A DNA stretch of 64,000 nt from Apoderus coryli (taxonomy: Eukaryota > Arthropoda > Insecta > Coleoptera > Attelabidae), in assembly GCA_911728435.2 (NCBI GenBank), contig OU452213.1, positions 10,581,834 to 10,645,833 of the forward strand, written 5' to 3'. Each line of letters begins with the position of its first letter. The first letter of the stretch is position 1. Shown piece after piece: positions 22,401-32,801 of this stretch. The translations under genes were made by a program, and so were the position numbers. The notes below the pieces were generated by a model, which ran no database searches, was not told the DNA's origin, and saw only the letters and a list, made by a program, of their open reading frames with translations.

Positions 22401-25400
22401 ACTGAAACATCTGGTTATCTTTTCTAATATATGCTTTTATCTTTGGACTAACTCATAAACAAACTCAATATTTTCGATTAGAAAAAGGTCGTTTTTTTAG
22501 GTATAACTTCTTTATCACAGGCACCCAAGATAATATGTTTATTACTTACAGATGTTGTATGATATTTACAAAAATATTATATTTCCCAAACTAATAGAAA
22601 ATATCTATAAAATCACCCAACTAGTATACATAATACCAGTGGCGTGGTGTCTTATTACAATTTGATAGTTGGTCTGCTTGGTATCCTATAAATTTCCATA
22701 TGATATTATTGTGATTTTCTTCCCCTTGTTGCAAGAAATATGTTTTTATAGCATCCCAATCCAATAGCAAACGATCAAGAGCTTGAAAAAGGCTTAGCTA
22801 TCGCACCGGTATGTGTCTTCGGGCTGTGATGGTGTTCCTGCGTTTATCCTGAGGGACTGTGCTGGTGTTCTGGCTGCACCCCTGCTTACTATTTTCAACA
22901 AAATTATTACATCCAGTAGGTTTTTTTCCTCCTGGAAACTTGCTCGAATATGCCCTGTTCATAAGGCGGGTCCAATTGATAGAGTAACAAATTATCGCCC
23001 GATATCTATTCTGTCCAATTTCTCTTCGAATCAATTCTTCATGATAAAATATTTCAACAAATAAAAAATCGGATTATTTTGGAACAACATGGATTTTTTC
23101 ATAGGCGATCTACTACGACAAATCTAGTTGAATTCCTACAGGCGGCAATTCCTGCTGTTGTCTATACAGATTTTTCGAAGGCTGAAAATTACCTACTTAA
23201 TCTCAGAAAGGTTCGAAAAAGGATACGTCACACAAACAAACTAATTTAGTTTAATGATTATTATTAAACAGAAAACAAAAACAATCGAAAACGAATAACA
23301 ACAACTAATACTATCTAATTAAATTACAACTACTTACAGTTCTGATCAGTTAACCCCGCAAGATATTGTCCCCAATGGTCTATTCTTCGGTGGCCACCAA
23401 GCTTTTAGTTGGTTTATATTGCCCCAACAACACTCAAAACCCCCCGCACAATAACAGCAAAAACCGTAGGTAATTTGGAAATTACTACCTACGTAATTCG
23501 ACGATCCACGTTACTGGTGATAATAGTTTTTCGTCTTTCACAATAGCTAAAGCCAAGTAGTACTGATTATTCTACTTATATGAAGAATTACAAAATAATC
23601 AAAACGATACTTTTATAGGATCGTTTTCTTTTAGTAAAATTATAAACGGTTCGGGAAATTAAAACAACAAAAATGAAACCTGCTTCTAATGCAGTTGCTT
23701 CCCGACTCCCCAATGTCTATTCTTCCTTTCATCATCATATGTGGTATGGTACGGAAAAACCCAAAATCGGAATATTCTTTGAGCGGTTATACCGCGTTCC
23801 TTTCGGCATCTCTTTTAGAGAAACCGCCATATTTGCAGCTGTTATTCCTATTCGCGCACTTCCACAACACCACTTTTGTTTATCCTTATTCTAAAAATGC
23901 ACCACTTACACCTAAATAACAAAATATTTGAACTTACTTACTAATTATACCTAATTTAAAATAAAATATATTTACAAGAGGGTTTGGCCTGTTACAAGGC
24001 TTTTGACAAGCTTAGCCACAATGTAATAAAAAATAAAATGCACGGGATTGGGTTCCATGAGAGCCTAATAACTCTCTTTGACTCATATTTATCAAATAGG
24101 CGCCAGTTTGTTGAGTATGGTGGCTTTAGATCTCCTGAGTTCATGGTCACTAGCGGTGCTCCACAGGGAAGTAACCTGGCTCCACTGATTTTTGCCGTGT
24201 ACATTAACGACATAGTTCACGAGTCAATGTCTCTTATTCGCGGATGATTTGAAGGTATTTCAGACTATCTCAGAACCTTGTGATTGTAACGCTCTACAGA
24301 GCGATCTGAATGTTTTGGCAGAGTGGTGTGTGGAAAACAATCTACCACTGAATATCAGCAAATGCAAATGTTTAACAATGTCTAAATGCCGTAGTCCACA
24401 TGAATTCGATTATCGGATATACGGTGCTTCCTTAGCTAGATGTGTGCTTACCAGGGATCTTGGGATCACAGTGGATTCTGATCTATCGTTCAATGATCAT
24501 ATAACGGATATATGTGGCCGTGCTCTGCGTAGTTTGGGGTTTATACTGAGAGTTACTTCGGGATTTGAGAACATCGATTGTCTTATCGCCCTTTACTATG
24601 CACTAGTTAGAAGCAAGCTTGAATATGCCTCAATTGTATGGTCTCCTATATACCAGACCCATATTGTAAAACTTGAGAAAATAAAACGCAAATTTTTAAA
24701 GAATCTTTGTTATAGAATTGATGGTCATTTTTCTTCACGAGGTATCGAACATAGACAGCTGCTCGACAGATTTTATGGCGATTCTCTCGAATTCCGGCGA
24801 GTGTTCAGTTATCAACTAACTAACTGATCAATTCTCTGATTGACTGCCCCCGACTTCTTTCGCAATTAAATTTTAACGCCCCTCAATACCATTCTCGTAA
24901 CCCCTATTTATTTCAACCACCCCGATTTCGCCACAATTATGAAGGGAAAACACCACTGACAAGGGCTTGCACGCTATGTAACGGTTGGTTCATAAATAGA
25001 TATGTAAATTATTTCGGCGGAAGTGTTTCCTCCTTTAAACGGGAACTAGGAGAGTATTTAAGGTCAGTCCATTTGTAGATGTTTTTCTGTATCATTGCTG
25101 TTGATGACGGTTCTAATCTTTCACGTGTATTTATTTTGATTTATAATAATTAATTTATACCATTGTCATATGTATTTTTTTGTATTTTTGTGTTTTTTTT
25201 TGATATTTCTGGATAATTTATGCATAATATGTTTTGTCTTGTAATTGGGCGTAAGCCTGTTAGACATAATAAAGATTATTATTATTATTATTAATACTTG
25301 ATGATCATCTTAGGTTTGCCACGTTCTTTGCGCTACAACTCGTATGTGTACCCTGTAGAAGGATAGAAACTTTGCGTTCCATGCACTAATCGTTTTCATT

Positions 25401-26629
25401 TATGTTTTTATAGTGCACTGAAGATCAAGAAGTTGCAATTGGCCACTGCAAACCGTTACAGAAAATACAAGAAGCAATCAAAGGAGACAAATACAACATG
25501 GTTTTACTGTAATCAATGTACGTTCAAAACAGTTTGTGAGAAGAAGATCAAAACCCATACTCGGTTGAATTGTAAGAGCATTTCGTGTGAACTTTGCCAA
25601 GAAACATTTTCTCATAACCGGAGTTTAAATGACCATGTGTGTCTTAAACAAATAAAAACAAATAACCTTCATCAGTGCTCTAAATGCAGTTACCAAACCA
25701 AGAATGTAACTAATTTAAATGAGCACATGATAAAACATAAAGAAGCAACAGATTTGCAAACATTTAATTGTGCACATTGTGAGTACTCTACGTTCATTAA
25801 GCGTTATTTGATGAAACATGTAATTACTCATAAGAATAATAAACCGCACGTTTGTACCAATTGTAATAAAGGTTTTAACCAGAAACAACAGCTTTACTCT
25901 CACATAGCCAGTAATCATTCTGATAACAAAATGTTGATGGCAACAATTACCCATAACCTCCACGAATGTCTCCAATGTCTGTATAAATGTCCAACTGCAG
26001 GAATTTTGAAATTGCATATGTTAAAACATAAGGAGATATCAACGGATTTGGAGAAACTTAATTGTGCGCATTGTGAATACTCTACTTACCGTAAAAATCA
26101 TTTAGCAGAACATATAGAAACGCACAGTAATAATAAACCGCATATTTGTGAAATATGTAGTAAGAGTTTTAAGCGGAAACAACCACTTGATTATCATATA
26201 GCGAATACTCACTCTGATAACAAAAAACTAATGGCGACAATTACACATAAACTCCATGGATGTGATCAGTGTTTGTATAAAAGTGTATCTAGTACATCTT
26301 TGAAAGTACACAAGTTAAAACATCAAGAAATATCAATAGATTTGGAGAAACTTAATTGTGGGCATTGTGAATATTCAACTTACGTTAAAACTGGTTTTAG
26401 AAGGCATTTAGCAACACATGAGAATAATAGAAGACATATTTGTACAGTTTGTAGCAAAGGTTTTAACCAGAAAGTTGATCTTGATTATCATATAGTCAGT
26501 ACGCATCCTGATGATAACATGTTAATGGCGACACTTACAAATAAAGTCTATGAATGTCATCGATGCTCGTATAAAATTACAAGTAGAACAAAGTTGAAAA
26601 TGCATATGTTAAAACATAAAGAGATATAA
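16476..26629 (+). CDS. C2H2 zinc-finger protein, 12 fingers (2 exons)
   Basis: Model: join(16476..17173, 25414..26629), 1914 nt, 637 aa. The exon 1 donor (AAAAG|GTAAAT, phase 2) and exon 2 acceptor (TTTTTATAG) match in phase exactly. Exon 1 is acidic, Asn-rich and finger-free; it contains a roughly 75-residue internal duplication (NMQIKHEHPII twice; KLEADSV/KFETDSV) and five psi-K-x-E motifs (IKHE twice, IKLE twice, VKFE), possible SUMO sites. Exon 2 encodes about 12 C2H2 fingers from residue 255 onward; most occur as a three-finger module of about 100 residues repeated three times (CxYK...HMLKHKE, LNCxHCEYSTY, HxCxxCSKGF). This is probably a DNA-binding nuclear regulator, target unknown. The 8.2-kb intron is entirely transposon sequence. 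Upstream exons are not excluded. Confidence 0.78.
17524..21421 (-). pseudogene. hAT-type transposase-like gene, split by a LINE insertion
   Basis: The 5' part (21421-20990) reads EEDSFFGFKTNQALAHLTTN ... VEVPILRKIVQVAL on the minus strand; the 3' part (17744-17524) reads CSNACVERIFSIMNQLWDDD ... VEMLKAELCIRSN. Together these are the C-terminal region and dimerisation motif typical of hAT transposases and their domesticated relatives (SNAxVERxFSxM). The two parts are separated by 3.2 kb of LINE flanked by CAAGGAACAT on both sides; without the LINE and one repeat copy they read through in frame. The N-terminal catalytic half was not found, and TGA precedes the 5' part. TAGGGTTGCAACC at about 17308 resembles hAT ends. 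The whole unit sits antisense inside the zinc-finger gene intron. Confidence 0.7.
17745..20989 (-). mobile_element. LINE with endonuclease, RT and RNase H (LOA/I-like), 5'-truncated
   Basis: Minus strand, in order: C-terminal half of an APE-type endonuclease (DANVHHEIWGS, SDHRQIRFN; 20989-20660), linker (ends 20008), reverse transcriptase (AFIDIEGAFDN near 19720; GCPQGGVLSPLLW and YADD, 19560-19440), RNase H (YTDGSKG near 18630; SDSQAALKAL and WVPGHEGIKGNEAAD, 18470-18300) and a C-terminal CxxC...HxxxxC region (18030-17960). The RNase H domain separates it from the Jockey-like LINEs elsewhere in the window. Several frameshifts make it non-coding today. It is flanked by the 10-bp target duplication CAAGGAACAT (17735-17744 and 20990-20999). 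No poly(A) tail is visible; the 3' end is CAATCGACAATTTACA. Confidence 0.85.
21845..25295 (+). mobile_element. Jockey-like LINE, decayed and split by an LTR
   Basis: Endonuclease piece 21857-22240 (RGGGVLVAIRSDL, MGDFNVHF). RT pieces: 22820-23030 (GCDGVPAFILRDC, RICPVHKAG, NYRPISILSNF), 23085-23182 up to YTDFSKA, and 24001-24827 (AFDKLSHN, GAPQGSNLAPLIF, FADDLKVF after a frameshift, ALVRSKLEYASIVWSP). An 814-bp insertion (23183-23996) splits the SKAFDK motif of the RT. The 22300-22790 stretch no longer looks coding. The 3' end is TTGTAATTGGGCG...CATAATAAAG followed by a TTATTATT microsatellite, as in related LINEs of this window. Not active. Confidence 0.82.
23183..23996. mobile_element. Probable solo LTR inside LINE RT, 4-bp target duplication
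   Basis: The insertion begins TGAAAATTACC and ends GGCCTGTTACA (TG...CA) and is flanked by AGGC at 23179-23182 and 23997-24000. Without it and one AGGC the LINE reads SKAFDK in frame. The 814-bp length, TG/CA ends and 4-bp duplication fit a solo Gypsy-type LTR. No coding domain is visible. It is unrelated to the 286-bp LTR at 34249. Confidence 0.65.
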
Positions 26630-26902
26630 AACTAATAGAAACTCATAGCAACAGGGAGTTTTCGCAATCTCTACTAGCGGAAATAGCGAACGATAGCGGT
26701 GTCCGCCCGAATCAACTCAAGCAGTATGGAGGACGGAATTCTTACCTCGAAAATTAGTGTGACGTAATAGCTCAGCGGCAAACTCATGTTGTACCGGCTC
26801 TGACCAGGTCAGGGTAAATATAAGAGATAGTAGGTTGAAAGCACCAGTAAAGAAACAGTTAAGGAAATTTTTATTTTTGTAGTAACTATTGAGGCTCTTT
26901 AA
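26630..26902 (+). other. Probable 3' flank of the zinc-finger gene
   Basis: No coding sequence seen. It lies between the zinc-finger stop codon and the start of the next palindrome. Confidence 0.35.
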
Positions 26903-26958
26903 ATACAGGGTGTCCCCTCTCAATTGGAAAAAACTTCTGGGGCATATTGAGGAACCAT

Positions 26959-27953
26959 ATACTTTATACTTTATTGACTTTTCATACATACAACAGTACA
27001 TTTTAAGTCCCTATTACAATGCATCAAAAAAAAAAAAAAAAAAACAAAAATCAATTGAAATTATATAGATTTACATTTAGTAGGCAATTCAACACCCTAT
27101 ACCATATAAGTATTAATTTATTAATTTACAAAATTCTATTTATTTATCTTATTTAAACTCATAACAATAATAATACAATAAAACAATTAACAGTACAACG
27201 CAATATAACAATAATAGTTGTTAATAAAATTATAACTCTAACAATATCCGTTTCAACGATAACAATTAAAACTATACAATATCTCAATACATTCTTAATT
27301 CATATTTCCTATTCAACTAGTTTTATGACAATCTGTATTAAGGGTACACATAAGATAATCAGATACACTATAGAAACAAACAACTATTTACAAGAAATTC
27401 TTTTGCGAATTTAGAAAAACTTGATTGATTCATATTTTTTATATTAATAGAAGGAAATAATAAAATTAGCTTATTGTACAAATTGTAATCTAGTTTATTA
27501 TTTTTTGCCATCTGTATCCTTGAGAACTGAGAAACCAAGTGATTGGCATGCCGTGTTTGATATGCATGAAAAGAAGAATGACTTTGGATTTCATTTCTTT
27601 GGCGATGTATATTTAGTAAGCTCTCAAGGATGTATATGCATGGCAATGTCAGGATTTTATATTTAAAGAATATTTTTTGACAGTGCTCACGGTGGGGCGC
27701 ACCGTCAATAATTCTTATAGCAGCTTTCTGCATAACAAAAGCTTTGTGTGCAAGAACGGAGTTCCCCCATAATACCACACCATACATAAGGTGACTATGT
27801 ATGAGAGCATAGTAGATGGACCTCAGGACATTATTGTCTATAATTAATCGGCGCATTTGCCGCATTACAAAAATTTGGCTCGACAAACGTGAGCAAAGGT
27901 CCGACATATGACTGGACCAACTCAACCTTGAATCTAAAGTTAATCCCAGACAT
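26959..27953 (-). mobile_element. LINE 3' fragment (RT C-terminal domain)
   Basis: The minus-strand frame 27925-27368 encodes the region C-terminal to the RT domain: LRSIYYALIHSHLMYGVVLWG, then KAAIRIIDG...HREHCQ. This is the block that follows YxDD in CR1/Jockey-type LINEs. The AT-rich 3'-UTR ends AATAAAGTATAAAGTA at about 26959. The palindrome arm is interrupted exactly at GAACCATA|...|GACAAGCAG, so it inserted after the palindrome formed. The 185-codon frame is unbroken but lacks the catalytic domain. Confidence 0.75.
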
Positions 27954-28009
27954 TAGACAAGCAGTTTGAGATAAGAGACTGATGTCCGGAAGTGCATGGT
28001 TTTCAAAAT

Positions 28010-28706
28010 ACAGGGTGTCAAAGTTTTTTTCAAAAAACCTTTTTTTATCAATATCTCGAAAGAGACGTTAACCGATTTTCTTGAAATTCGCTGGTGATGT
28101 AAGCTTAATAAGACGCTCAGTTAGCACTAATTAAATGTCAATTATGACTTCCAGTGGCGCCCCGGGGGACAGTGTCACGAATAAAAATGACAAAAAAATG
28201 TACGCTACTGATCCACGATCCAGGCGTGTTTGCTCGGGTGCGCGAATCCTGGCTCGACAGGTGCAGAAAATGCATCGAAATGCATGGTGAACACTTTGAG
28301 CATTTGCTCCACTATTAATAATAAATTATTTGTAAAAAAGCCTCCTTGTTTTTCTTTCTAATAATAATGGACCTTTTAATAAAGTTTTTAATAAAAAATT
28401 TTTTTCGAGAACGGAGAGAGATACAAAAAAATATCGAGTGACAAAAAAGTTGTATTTTTAACTGAGTTTTCGGAAAAAAATATAAAATTTTCAAGAAAAG
28501 TCAGTAGCGTACATTTTCTTGTCATTTTTATTCGTGACACTGTCCCCCGGGGCGCCACTGGAAGTCATAATTAACATTTAATTAGTGCTAACTGAGCGTC
28601 TTATTAAGCTTACATCACCAGCGAATTTCAAGAAAATCGGTTAACGTCTCTTTCGAGATATTGATAAAAAAAGGTTTTTTGAAAAAAACTTTGACACCCT
28701 GTATTT
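28010..28706. repeat. Inner near-perfect palindrome (ends TACAGGGTGTCAAAG)
   Basis: ATACAGGGTGTCAAAGTTTT at the left is mirrored at 28685-28706. GTGGCGCCCCGGGGGACAGT (28153) is mirrored near 28540. The arms are about 250-330 bp with the centre near 28350-28400. Confidence 0.8.
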
Positions 28707-28813
28707 TGAAAACCATGCACTTCCGGACATCAGTCTCTTATCTCAAACTGCTTGTCTATGGTTCCTCAATATGTCCCAGAAGTTTTTTCCAATTGAGAGG
28801 GGACACCCTGTAT

Positions 28814-29253
28814 ATCTAAAATATTGGTATTCTTGAAATAAAAGTCAACCTCCACACAATAAATTATTTTATGACTTGAGAGAAAAAATTTTTTCACGCA
28901 ATGAGTTAATAAATAAATTTCCCAAAAATAATATGTACTAACTAGTATAACATAGCTTTTCGTAAGAATCTCATATAACCACTGATGATGCGGCCCGGAG
29001 GCATTTTCAGAATTCGCCGACACATTAGCCACTCGGAATAACTCGGGTAATGCGAATCACAGATTCATAAAGTCCCGACGTTTTAGGCTAATGCGTCGGC
29101 GATTTATGAAATACATGCAATGTGCTAACTCCTAAAGGGTTTCCCATGTTTTTTTTTCTTACAAATCTCAGTTACAGTTTGGAAACTATGAAAAAAATTA
29201 ATTCATGATTGACAATTTCGCGTCCTCAATAATTTATTTTTTCATTTATATAG
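28814..29253. other. Non-coding
   Basis: No supported gene. Short mirrored motifs only. Confidence 0.3.
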
Positions 29254-29590
29254 TGGGTTATAGGACTTCGTAAGAAAGTACACTCAATTAGGTATCAGTG
29301 GCGTTTCGCGGCTTTATTTCTGCTTTTTCAATGCATCCAGTTAGAATGTACAATTAAAACAATTAAATCACGTTTGTACATACAAGTTAATGGTCAACAC
29401 TAACTGAATTGATCACTAATTGCGTATAGGAACATTTTTTGGTTGTATATAGAAATGTCATCTAATTGTTTTAATTGTACAATCGAACTGGAACAAGCTT
29501 GAAAAAGCGGAAATAAAGCAGCGAAACATCGGTGACACCTAATTGATTGTACTTTCTTAGGAAGTCCTAGTATTTTCCGGACGAGCATAT
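29254..29590. repeat. Inverted repeat with about 120-bp arms
   Basis: The left arm (GGACTTCGTAAGAAAGTACA...AATGTACAATTAAAAC) is mirrored on the right (GTTTTAATTGTACAATCG...GTACTTTCTTAGGAAGTCC). Each arm contains GCGGAAATAAAGCAGCGAAAC or its variant, reminiscent of a decayed hammerhead-like hairpin, but the CTGANGA core is absent. Confidence 0.65.
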
Positions 29591-29724
29591 ACATTACTCA
29601 CCGTAAAAGACCGTCCGATGCGCCAATTACTGAAATTATTCGAACTTACGTTCAACGATCGAGCAGACACGACCGTAAATATAACGGCGTAAACCTAACC
29701 TAAAAATACAAAGAATCTACATAC

Positions 29725-29814
29725 CTCAATCTCGTCTTTATCACTTATTTGCAATCTAATAGTATTAGATGATGTATCTTTGTAACACACACTGCACAAT
29801 TTCTTTGGATCCAT
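29725..29814 (-). CDS. ZAD (zinc-finger-associated domain) first exon
   Basis: On the minus strand, ATG at 29814 opens 30 codons, MDPKKLCSVCYKD...LQISDKDEIE, ending at a donor (GAG|GTATGT). The early C-x2-C after a short basic leader is the first half of the insect ZAD domain, a dimerisation module found at the N-terminus of many C2H2 proteins. The second C-x2-C half was not found to the left within this window. A LINE (29862-31655) lies less than 50 bp upstream of the ATG, in the probable promoter or 5'-UTR, so expression may be affected. It could also be an orphan exon. Confidence 0.45.
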
Positions 29815-29861
29815 TTCATTAATTGAATACTAATATTAATTAATTAATTGAATATTAATAG

Positions 29862-31655
29862 GACTTTTAACAGTGATGATCTGGTAGATGTGGGGAGCGT
29901 AGATATGGAAGATATTCTAAGTGCTCTGAAAAGTCTAAAACCGAAGATGACTGCAGGTATAGATAACCTACCCGCGATGGTGGTTAAAGATTGTGCTTAT
30001 CCATTTGTGGAACCATTGTATTACATTTTTAATTTATCCCTGCGGTCCAACTTGTTTCCTGACTACTGGAAGATAGCTCGTATATGTCCTATACATAAAT
30101 CGGGAGATATTAACAGAATCGAAAACTATCGGCTTCCTAATTTCGCAAAGGTTTTTGAAATTGCTCTGCACAATAAGTTATTTGGGCAAATAAAACATAG
30201 GCTAGTTTACCAGCAACATGCGTTCATTAAGGGTCGTTCTACGGTGACCAATCTAACCACTTTCCTGCAGGATGTAATTCCGGCTGTCGGTCGAGGTTTG
30301 CAAGTCGACGCAATCTATACTGACTTTTCCAAGGCGTTCGATAAGATTGATCATTCTCTGATTCAACAGAAGATGTGCGACATTGACTTCAGCAGGAATC
30401 TGATATCTTTTTTACAGTCTTATCTGGGAGCAAGACAACAATTTGTTGAATACAATGGATTCAGTTCAAGTGCATTCACAGCCTCAAGTGGAACTCCGCA
30501 GGGCAGTACGTTGGCTCCTCTTCTCTTTGCAATATTCGTAAACGATATTGGCTCTGGTTTCAATAGCAATTATTTGTTGTTTGCGGACGATTTAAAATTG
30601 TATCGCAATGTTGTTTGTGAGAACGATTGCGCACAGCTTCAAACAGATCTGTGTCGGCTCTCAGAATGGTGTGATCTAAATAGACTTCCTCTAAATCTGA
30701 ACAAATGTAACTCGGTGACATTTACAAGACGTGAACATCCGTTTTTGCGAAACTACACCATCGATAATTCAAATTTGGAACGCTGCGCTTTAATCAAAGA
30801 TCTTGGTGTATACTTGGATGGTGATTTATCTTTCAACTACTACATTGAGCAAGTTTCTGCTAATGCATCAAATGTGCGAATGTTAGGATTTATTTTTAGA
30901 CAGATCAGAGAATTCAACAACATGGACTGCCTGAAAAGTCTCTATTTCGCCTTTGTTGTGTCTATTTTGGAATTCGCTACAATCATTTGGTCGCCCATCT
31001 ACCGTGTTGATATACAGAGATTGGAGAGTATCCAACGTAAGTTTTTAAAATATTTGTCATTTAAAATTGATGGATATTTTCCTCCTCGTGGGTGTGATCA
31101 CGGCCTGTTACTGGCAAGGTTCGGATTTCGGCCGTTTGCCGAGAGACGCATCTTCGCGTCTCAGATCTTTGTTTTTAAGTTGATCAACAATATGTTGGAT
31201 TGTCCTCGGTTGCTTCAGCAGCTATGGTTTCGTGTCGCTAGGGTTCACTCTAGAAGCGCTAGTTTATTTTGGGTGCCACAGATTCATTCTAATTATGAAT
31301 CTAAAGCACCGCTATTTCGGGCTTGTAAATACAGCAACCGATTAGTTATTAATGAAAACGTTGATTTTTTTAATGTATCGCTTGATTCTTTTAAGAAAAG
31401 TTTAGAGACATGTTTGCGGGCTACTGATTTGTATTTGTTTTGATGAATTATGTTCATGTGTTAATTATTTATTGTTCTTGTAATCCTCTCAATTTTCTTT
31501 CGTTTTGATGCGTGTATTTCCTTTTTTGTATTTTTCTATTTTTCAGTTAGTTCTAAGTTGGGTATTTTTGTATGCTAATGCTAGTCAATTGTTTTTGTTA
31601 ATGTAAGATTTTGTCTTGTTATTGGGTAGCAGTACTTGTTACATAATAAAGAAAA
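29862..31655 (+). mobile_element. Jockey-like LINE, RT mostly intact, 5'-truncated
   Basis: The frame is open to TGA at 31441-31443 (about 527 codons after the 5' junction). RT landmarks: SLKPKMTAGIDNLPAMVVKDC, RICPIHKSGD, IYTDFSKAFDKIDH (first catalytic Asp), GTPQGSTLAPLLFA, LLFADDLKLY (catalytic DD), LGVYLDGDLSF, SILEFATIIWSP. ENYRLPNFAKVFE lacks the few residues usually seen between NYR and NFAK (consensus NYRPISxLxNFxK), an in-frame deletion that probably abolishes activity. The endonuclease is absent. The 3'-UTR ends TTGTCTTGTTATTGGG...CATAATAAAG plus poly(A), the same tail family as at 25240-25295. Its unbroken frame makes it younger than the other LINEs on either side. Confidence 0.85.
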
Positions 31656-32201
31656 AAAAAATAGGTACAACATTTATTTTTATTGGGAAATCAAAATCAA
31701 AACAGCTCAAGAAACTAGTTACACCAATCTTATTCAAAACGAAAAGATATTCTTAGTTTGAGATGTGCAATTTCACACGTAAATCGCAGACGCATTAAAC
31801 CACCAATACCAACCACCAATAATAATAATAATAATGCCTTTATTTTTTGACAAAAAAAAACCGAAAATGTATAATTCTATATCTTAATGTACCAAAAAAT
31901 TGTCAAAAAAAAAGGGGGAAGTTCACACGGAGTGTGCTCTACCACTTAACCCCAATAGAATATCATATTATTTTTTAAACAAGTTTTATATCCAAAAAAT
32001 GCCAAAAACCCCAGTAAAGAAACTGAAAATCCAATCGAGAAAATTTAAAATGCTAGTAAAGAAACACGCACTTTTGCAAGCTATATAAACAGGTGTTTTA
32101 TTATAAAAATATCAAAGAAAATATATAAATTGTAAGTTTTCACTTAAAAATGTAAAATAAATATTTATTCTTTTATGGCTTACTAATAAAAAAGGAATTA
32201 C
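31656..32201. other. Non-coding; LINE tail and pogo-element flank
   Basis: AATAATAATAATAATGCCTT near 31825 is the 3' end of a minus-strand LINE (AATAAAGGCATTATTATT). CCAGTAAAGAAAC (32011) and CTAGTAAAGAAAC (32053) recur near 32849 and in the MITE at 39107. Confidence 0.4.
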
Positions 32202-32801
32202 TTAATATCTTATAAAAGTTTTTGTAAGATTTAGGGCCGAGAAGATTTGAACACCCATTTCATCAGCATTAAAAATCCTTGTAGGTTCAAATAGAACTTG
32301 TTCACAACTTTCATTGACACAAAATTGTTTAACTTCGGAAAACCAACTTCCTAACGCCTTTTCTGTTACAGATGCCCGAGCTTTTGAAATAATTTCGGCA
32401 TTTTTGTTTACTATTTCCTGATGCCGATGCATGAAAAGCCTAAACCATTTCTTGCCGGGTCTGCTATTATTAAACGGTGTTTCGGCATTGGCATCCATCA
32501 GCACCGAGTCAAACACGTGCTCAGGATGAACGGGAAAGCCTACTTTTGCTTTTGAAATAATCCATTCAGAAATTTTATTTTCGTCTTCCATAGTAAGCAC
32601 GGTTGATGGGCCCATTTTTCGAGCAAGAGGGGTAATTCCCCTAACCTTTTTGCTGAGAGTACTTTTTGGCACACCGAATTCTCTTGCTGCATCGCAGAGC
32701 TTGTGGGTATTAAGTTTTACCGCCTCAACTGCTTTAACTAGATTTTCCTGGCTATATTTAAATCGAGTAGGTACTTTTTTACTTAAATCTTTCCCGGACA
32801 T
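32202..32801 (-). pseudogene. Tigger/pogo-type transposase N-terminal part
   Basis: 199 codons from ATG at 32801. Residues about 12-54 form a psq-type helix-turn-helix (YSQENLVKAVEAVKLN...AAREFGVPKSTL), 65-140 a CENP-B-type DNA-binding domain (KISEWIISKAKVGFPV...KKWFRLFMHRH), and RIFNADEMGVQIF near 175-187 is the first catalytic Asp region of the DDE domain. A one-base shift then ends the frame; the adjacent frame still reads KSYKNFYKILSN. The rest of the DDE domain is missing. The N-terminal frame is clean, so it is either young or partly conserved; I lean to a truncated transposon. Confidence 0.72.

Larger units (their letters stand above)
26903..28813. mobile_element. Palindromic element with ends TACAGGGTGTCCCCTC, LINE inserted in left arm
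   Basis: The left end (ATACAGGGTGTCCCCTCTCA, then GAAAAAACTTCTGGG) is mirrored at 28770-28813, with TA at the ends. The arm continues after the inserted LINE: GACAAGCAGTTTGAGATAAG (27957) is mirrored at 28735-28755. A further palindrome (28010-28706) lies within. No transposase frame. Confidence 0.75.

Noticed and set aside
26717..27001. Minus-strand 94-codon frame overlapping the palindrome end and LINE tail
   Set aside because: It crosses an element boundary and has no domain.
29254..29590. A seventh hammerhead-like motif in the inverted repeat (GCGGAAATAAAGCAGCGAAAC)
   Set aside because: The CTGANGA core is not present and stem I does not close; at most a heavily decayed relic.
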